Source: Portunus trituberculatus (Eukaryota > Arthropoda > Malacostraca > Decapoda > Portunidae). From it: 64,000 nucleotides of DNA. How positions within the stretch are numbered: the stretch's first letter is position 1; each line of letters begins with the position of its first letter. Position numbers and translations under genes: made by a program. Shown here one piece after another: positions 53,292-64,000 of the stretch. Below the pieces are notes generated by a model that was given only the letters and a program-made list of their open reading frames with translations, was not told where the DNA came from and did no database searches. The stretch spans positions 10,103,776-10,167,775 of the forward strand of contig NC_059276.1 in assembly GCF_017591435.1 (NCBI RefSeq), in the 5' to 3' direction.

Positions 53292-54794
53292 AGGCTCCTC
53301 CCCCTCGGCCGTCACCCTCTGGCTAAGCTCCTCCCCTGGCATATTCCTAACAGTGACCTCATAAATAACCTTTGAAAACGCCCTTGTAGCTGTATAAATG
53401 AAGGGTGATTGATAAGCAATTACTGCAAATATGTATGCTATGACCTTTTGTCATTAAGGTTTGTTTACGCTCTCTCTCTCTCTCTCTCTTGGCGGCCAGT
53501 GTCCCTCTTATATAGAATCAAGGCAGAAGAGGGGAAGTGAATTGAAACAACCAACACCTGAAAGAATAACATCATATTCAACATACATACATACATACAC
53601 TCATTCATACATACATGGCTTTTAAAACACTTGTGTACAATTACAAAACTGTAAAAAACATCAATAGACATTTCTCTGCAGATAAGTACATAAAAGCTTA
53701 GAGTCCTGAGTGACTAGAGGATTCACGGCTGCTGTGTCACACTCACTGGCCACGCAGCGACGTCTCTGCAGGCAGGCCACTCCATTAAGGCATTCATTCC
53801 CTCGGAGGAGTTGTTCTCTTACAATTTGTACATTATTGTGTTGTGGACTGCTTACACAAGTGCCAGTGTGTGGAGGCTCTGCTAGTAGTAGGGAAGGTCA
53901 GGCTGCTGTCTATTGGTGACCGTGAAAATGTTCAGTGTTATTACTGTACCTATTAACAAGTTGAGGTGATTGTTTTATTCCTGCTTGTGATGGTGAAGTG
54001 TTGCTTTGTAAATTTGTTGTTGATTGGGTTATGCCTTAATGTATGGTAATGATGTGTGCCAGGTTGTCTGTCTGTTCGTCTGTCTATTGGTAAGGAAATG
54101 TTTATGAATTGTTATTTCTAATTTGCCGGGTAAAGGAGCCACATTGCAAGTTAAAGATAGAGCCTGAGTGATTGTCGAATTTGCGTGTGTTGCCGGAATT
54201 TGGTGCGGCATTTGCTATCAAGACAGGAACGAGTTTGAGTGTTTGGTGGTGACTTGGCCATGAGCAGCTCCCCAGACTGTCACTCAGCTGGCTGGCAAAG
54301 CAGGCATATCACACTCGCTGGGTGGTGCCAAGGCATTGATGACACTGTCACTCATGGTCATACTCAAAAGCAACAGGAGTCAAGTGAATGCAGTGTTGCT
54401 TAGTGTCTGCATGACATCTTTTTTGCTGCTGTTGCTGTTACTGCTGCCTGTGGCGGCACTTGCTGCACTAGATTCTAGCATTGGGTGACTGATCAAATTC
54501 AGATGCCTTACAGTCTTTACCTCTTGTGGTAAACTGGATGGCGCATGAAAATTTGACTTTTGCATTGGTGTGGATCTTAACATCATTCAGAAAGGCTACC
54601 TTCATGTGTCTTTGGTTCAGCAAGGCTTCACTAAGTAGCCAGGTGTTGGTACTAATAGGCATTTCTTGGCATGATTTAGACGTGTTCATAAAGTGAATAA
54701 AAAAAAAAAAACAGTAAAGCATTCAGTCCTTCAGTGCATGATGGTTGCATGATGTCAGAACAATGTGTGTGTGTGTGTGTGTGTGTTTGTTTGT

Positions 54795-55094
54795 TTGTGT
54801 GTTTCACTGTTTGATCTGCTGCAGTCTCTGACGAGACAGCCAGACCGTTACCGTACGGAACGAGCTCAGAGCTCATTATTTCCGATCTTCGGATAGGCCT
54901 GAGACCAGGCACACACCACACACCGGGACAACAAGGTCACAACTCCTCGATTTACATCCCGTACCTACTCACTGCTAGGTGAACAGGGGCTACACGTGAA
55001 AGGAGACACACCCAAATATCTCCACCCGGCCGGGGAATCGAACCCCGGTCCTCTGGCTTGTGAAGCCAGCGCTCTAACCATTAAGCTACCGGGT
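54795..55094 (-). mobile_element. tRNA-derived SINE with tRNA-Val(CAC)-like head
   Basis: The first 71 nt (55094-55024) fold as a full cloverleaf: ACCCGGT pairs with GCCGGGT, CTGGC/GCCAG encloses the loop TTCACAA (anticodon CAC), and CGGGG/CCCCG encloses TTCGATT. About 200 bp of body follow, ending in an ACAAACAAAC tail. The body and tail make a SINE far likelier than a working tRNA gene. Confidence 0.8.
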
Positions 55095-55099
55095 GTGTG

Positions 55100-55327
55100 T
55101 GTGTGTGTATTTACCTAGTTGTAGTTTTACAGGGCCTGGGCCTTATGCTCGTGTGGCCCTGTCTCCATATCTACACTTATCCAATTTCTCTTTAAAGCTA
55201 TGCACACTCGTTGCTGACACCACTTCCTCACTCAAACTGTTCCAAGTCTCAACACATCTTTGCGGGAAACTATATTTTTTAACATCTCTCAGACATCTTC
55301 CCTTCCTCAGTTTCTTATTATGCGATC

Positions 55328-55330
<3 letters not shown>
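55100..55330 (-). mobile_element. 3' end of a non-LTR retrotransposon
   Basis: The minus strand codes KLRKGRCLRDVKKYSFPQRC, then ETWNSLSEEVV and HSFKEKLDK before a stop: the C-terminal tail common to Jockey/CR1-like reverse transcriptases. A short 3' UTR ends GGGCCTGTAAAACTACAA-like and TAAATACACAC. The element is truncated at a (GT)n tract. Confidence 0.8.

Positions 55331-55370
<40 letters not shown>
55331..55370. repeat. (GT)n microsatellite
   Basis: Abuts the truncated LINE end. Confidence 0.9.
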
Positions 55371-55371
<1 letters not shown>

Positions 55372-56433
55372 CGGTGCACCGGCAAGTGGCTGCTGCTGCT
55401 GCTCTTGGAAGCAACACAAGGCCATGCAACCATCACAGGTTTTGTGATGGAAAAGGAAGTAAAGTAATGGTTTAACATTACAGTCTGCAGACTGGTCTTA
55501 AACTAATGGCAAAGATAAGCTGTTGCTGTTATTATTACACAAAGATGAGCTGGAAGGCTAGACTGGACTGTGAGTAATTAATAAAGGAACACGGATGTTG
55601 AACGTGATGCTTTTGGTAAGCATCACAGTTTCCTGCTGAGCATTGAGGCTGTGGTAGTGCACCACATCAAAACATCCTGAATGCTGACTCTAAAATGCAT
55701 CATAGAAGTGTTTCAAGCCATTACCTATTGTAACAAACTGCACCACACCTCAAACACAAAATATAAAACAGGACAATCAGCTTTAGTTTGTCTTAACGTC
55801 AGTGCAAGACACTTGCTTGTCTTCTCTCACGTGTTTCATTCATACCACCACCACCATCACCATCACACAACTACACTGGTTGCTTCTCTACTTGATCTCT
55901 CCTCCTTGAATGTTCTAGCCTCAGGCAGCAACAGGAGAATCTAAAATATTACATCCACACCACACTGTCAGGAAATGCATAACTGCACCCATCATAACTT
56001 CACATAATTATGATAGTATGAAGATGCCACCCGACAGCCTACTTGACTTTGTACAACACTGGCCCTCACCTCCCTAGCTGTCAGTCAACCTGAATCCACA
56101 AATTATAACAAGCAGACAAACATAGAAAGTGTGGCAAACAAGGCATTTTTCCCTGATCGTCCTTGTGTTGACTTTTCATAATGGATGACACCCACAATGG
56201 TTGCTTTGTTTTCTCTGTTGGTTGGTTGGTTGGATGAGCTCTGCAATACAGTAGGGTAGACAGTAGACAGGAGCAAACAGCATAAGGTGGTGGTGGTGGT
56301 GATGGTAGTAAAGGGAGCCAGAATCACAGTGGCTTCTCTAAACATCCTGGTGCTGTGTTGTGTTTCCCAGCTCACTGCAATTAAGAGTGTGTGAGGCTGC
56401 CGTTTGGCATTAATAAGAATGTTTTAACACTAA

Positions 56434-56951
56434 AGGCAGGTTCACACGTGTCAATTTGCGGCTGGCAATGCTAGCCGCTAGAAGTATCGGCGGAACCTTG
56501 CTATAGCTGGAACACGTTCACACATCGCGGTTGGGAAGTATTGGCTGGTTGGCGAACATTTCGTATAAGAAGAGTGTTCATCTTAAGACTATGCACAAAT
56601 GCGATCAAATTGAATCATGACAAGTCTTCAATCCTCACCTCCAACAACACCCTGCACAGAGGGAAACACTCAGCGGTGAGTGGCGACGATCTCTTCGAAT
56701 GTACAGTAGTTCTATGTAGCCTTTTTTTTTTTTTTTCCTTTTGCTGTACAACTCATTTTCGGGTCCTAGACATGCTATTTGTTCCTCATTAGTTCCAACA
56801 TCATCATCTCTGCCTCTGTTCAAGCCTTTGTCTGTGACGTCACACAATACCGCTAGCGGCTGGACAAGACCACCCGCTAGGCACTGAAATCCAGCCGAAA
56901 ACTCTAGCGGCTGGCAATTCCACTCGCAAATTGACACGTATGAACCCGCCT
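56434..56951. mobile_element. PIF/Harbinger-like non-autonomous element, 518 bp
   Basis: Both ends hold AGGC(A/G)GGTTCA(C/T)ACGTGTCAA as inverted repeats extending imperfectly to about 50 bp, and both sides carry TAA as a target duplication. TWA target sites are typical of PIF/Harbinger. No full transposase is present; the minus strand has an open frame of about 100 codons with no recognised domain. Confidence 0.75.
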
Positions 56952-57442
56952 TAAGTTTGGTTCACATCATGCTGAAGTGTTCATGTGATCAGATTGCTTC
57001 CTGAAATAATTGAAGAGAGTGTTTCCATCAGCAGTGACTGAGTCTGATAAGAGCATTGTGGTCAACGAAAAGTGTGCTTCGTAAACTGTTTGTGAAGAGA
57101 TGCTTCACCCTCAGCTTGACAATGCTGGCACTGTTATGTGACCGGTACATGCTTCACTCAAAAACTAAGCCCACAAGGAGGAGTCTCCATGGAATTCACT
57201 CACATTATACACTCTATACATATATACTAACTAACTCTTCCTGGCTGGTGACTCCCTGTGAATAACCTCTTAGTCAATGAACACAAACTACCTACACTAC
57301 TATTGTCATGTGGTCAGCCAGCCACGATGCTGAACCAACACGACCTCAAGGACAGTGTGGCTATAAGAATGAATTGTTGTACTGTACTTCATAATAAGAG
57401 ATTGTACATGTGATGTCAGGAGGCTTTATCCCTTTAGTAATG

Positions 57443-57563
<121 letters not shown>

Positions 57564-58075
57564 TCATGAAGGTGAGAAGAGATAAGAGAAAGGAAGGTAG
57601 AAAGAAAGAAGATTACAGGAACATACAAGAAGAAAGTAATGATCAATATGAAGACTATAGAGAGGACAGTAGTATTGAAGACGTGTAAGGCAAATCAATT
57701 ACATTACCGTAGTGGACTCAAGTAGTGGATGGATTAGAGGTATGGATGCATGAGTAATAAGTGTCTGTGTTCGGGAGGAGGCAGGGAGTCTTATAGGTGT
57801 GTGTACTCATAACTTGATCACTCGTTACCTCATTAATGCATCACTTATAACAAACAGGAAAGGAAAGAGAGAGAGAGAGTTAGCCATATATAAATAGCAC
57901 TAGATATACAGGCTGAAGGGACACACAGAAAGACATAGCAGAAGATAAGCAGGGAGACTGAATTGGGTAGTTAGGGATACGGAAAAAATGAGAAAATAAG
58001 GACAGATGAACATAAAGACATTAAAAAAGAAGATTGAGACAAATATTAAGAGACAAAGATAAAAACTCGATAGAA

Positions 58076-58078
<3 letters not shown>

Positions 58079-58123
<45 letters not shown>
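58079..58123. repeat. (GA)n microsatellite
   Basis: Pure tract. Confidence 0.95.
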
Positions 58124-58124
<1 letters not shown>

Positions 58125-58443
58125 AATAAAAACGGATACAAGGATTTAAGAGAAAACGAGATAAAGACAAAGGAAGATGGATGAACGAGAGAGCGACATA
58201 GAGTAATTAATGAGGACAAAATATGACTTACGCTCTAATTTGCTCTACTGAAGCCTATACACTGTACAAGGAAAACAACTTTTAACACTTCTTTATGGTG
58301 AGTTTCATTTTTTCAAGGTTTCTAGAAGTGTTTCACAATTTTCTGTATTTGAGATGTTTTTTTTTTTGTAGTTGTGTATGCATGATGTCCAGTTACACAT
58401 ACTTCGGGATTTTAAAAGTGCAATTCATTTTAAGTCGAAAATA

Positions 58444-58448
<5 letters not shown>

Positions 58449-58511
<63 letters not shown>

Positions 58512-58672
58512 CCTGTGTTTTGTTTTATGTTGCGAAAAATTATCGTTCCTATAATATGTAATGATATCTATTCCCTTCTCACCCCTCCCCCCCGTTAGGC
58601 CTCTGTCACCCTCAACCATTAAAGGCTGGCTGGCCACCTGGTGTGTGGTGCCGCGCGGGGTCAAAATATTAT

Positions 58673-58709
<37 letters not shown>
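58449..58709. repeat. (CA)n and (GT)n inverted pair
   Basis: CA at 58449-58508 and GT at 58675-58709 could fold back on each other. Confidence 0.9.
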
Positions 58710-58712
<3 letters not shown>

Positions 58713-59066
58713 CAATGCACGCAGTCAAAACCATACAGAAAGTAAATGACAAGTTGAATTTGTGTTTGTGTCAGTGAAGAAAAAGAAATGTAAAGGTGAC
58801 GGCAATACAGTCAGTCATTTGCGCATCACAACGCGAGTAGCCTACTACTTGTTACCGAGCCAGTAGGAAGGACAGGGCGGCGGAGGGAGGCCTGCCTGCC
58901 CGCCCGCACGTACGCACAGGGATACCAAAGTGCACTACACTAAATTTGCATGATTATTTCCTGCACATTAAACCAAAACACAGGATAAATGCATATATTA
59001 TAGTATTTTCGACTAAAATGACGAACTATCAAATATCAGAAGTATAAATCTTATCTCATGGGACAT

Positions 59067-59411
<345 letters not shown>

Positions 59412-59477
59412 GCACGCATTTACGCATGCATGCGCACACACACATACACGGGGAGAGTGTGGGGTAGGTGTGGTGCC

Positions 59478-64000
<4,523 letters not shown>

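Noticed and set aside
55024..55094. Functional tRNA-Val gene
   Set aside because: The cloverleaf is complete, but it is followed by a 200-bp body and repeat tail as in a SINE, and the first base is A.

Overview
This is a eukaryotic window, almost certainly from a decapod crustacean (most likely a crab). The base is arthropod-type proteins split by GT-AG introns, very dense dinucleotide and trinucleotide microsatellites, tRNA-derived SINEs and several MITE families. Only seven host genes are supported; more than 80% is intron or intergenic repeat. All exon boundaries below were read by eye from splice consensus and checked only by reading-phase agreement between neighbouring exons.

Layout. 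776-8449 (-): 5' part of an angiotensin-converting-enzyme-like metallopeptidase gene (four exons; the catalytic part lies beyond the left edge). 10611-19318 (-): complete FET-family RNA-binding protein gene (cabeza/FUS/TAF15/EWSR1 type) in 11 exons ending in a PY nuclear localisation signal. 20974-21985 (+): remnant of a non-LTR retrotransposon ORF1 with a frameshift and no ORF2 beside it. 23188-29190 (-): complete RAD52 recombination mediator gene in 7 exons, head-to-head with 30035-31699 (+), a proteasome maturation protein (POMP/Ump1) gene in 3 exons. 35036-43815 (-): complete pantothenate kinase gene in 9 exons with a presequence-like first exon. 45676-48484 (-): METTL7/TMT1-type thiol methyltransferase gene in 5 exons with a one-base frameshift in the last exon. 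48.5-59.4 kb: no recognised gene, only MITEs, a SINE, a LINE 3' end, a Harbinger-like element and microsatellites. 59478-61916 (-): 3' part of a single-pass membrane protein gene with a thrombospondin type-1 repeat, a CUB-like domain and a long Ser/Arg-rich cytoplasmic tail; its 5' part lies beyond the right edge. 62-64 kb is nearly pure simple repeat.

The genes are unrelated housekeeping and signalling genes. The divergent RAD52-POMP pair shares about 0.85 kb of intergenic DNA and may share a promoter. The most striking non-genic signals are: two abundant palindromic MITE-like families not tied to a named superfamily; microsatellites that abut or contain splice sites in at least four of the seven genes; partial tandem duplications of exon ends in two genes; a tandemly duplicated CRE-bearing block upstream of the FET gene; and two genes whose last exon carries a one-base frameshift, which is either assembly error or real decay.
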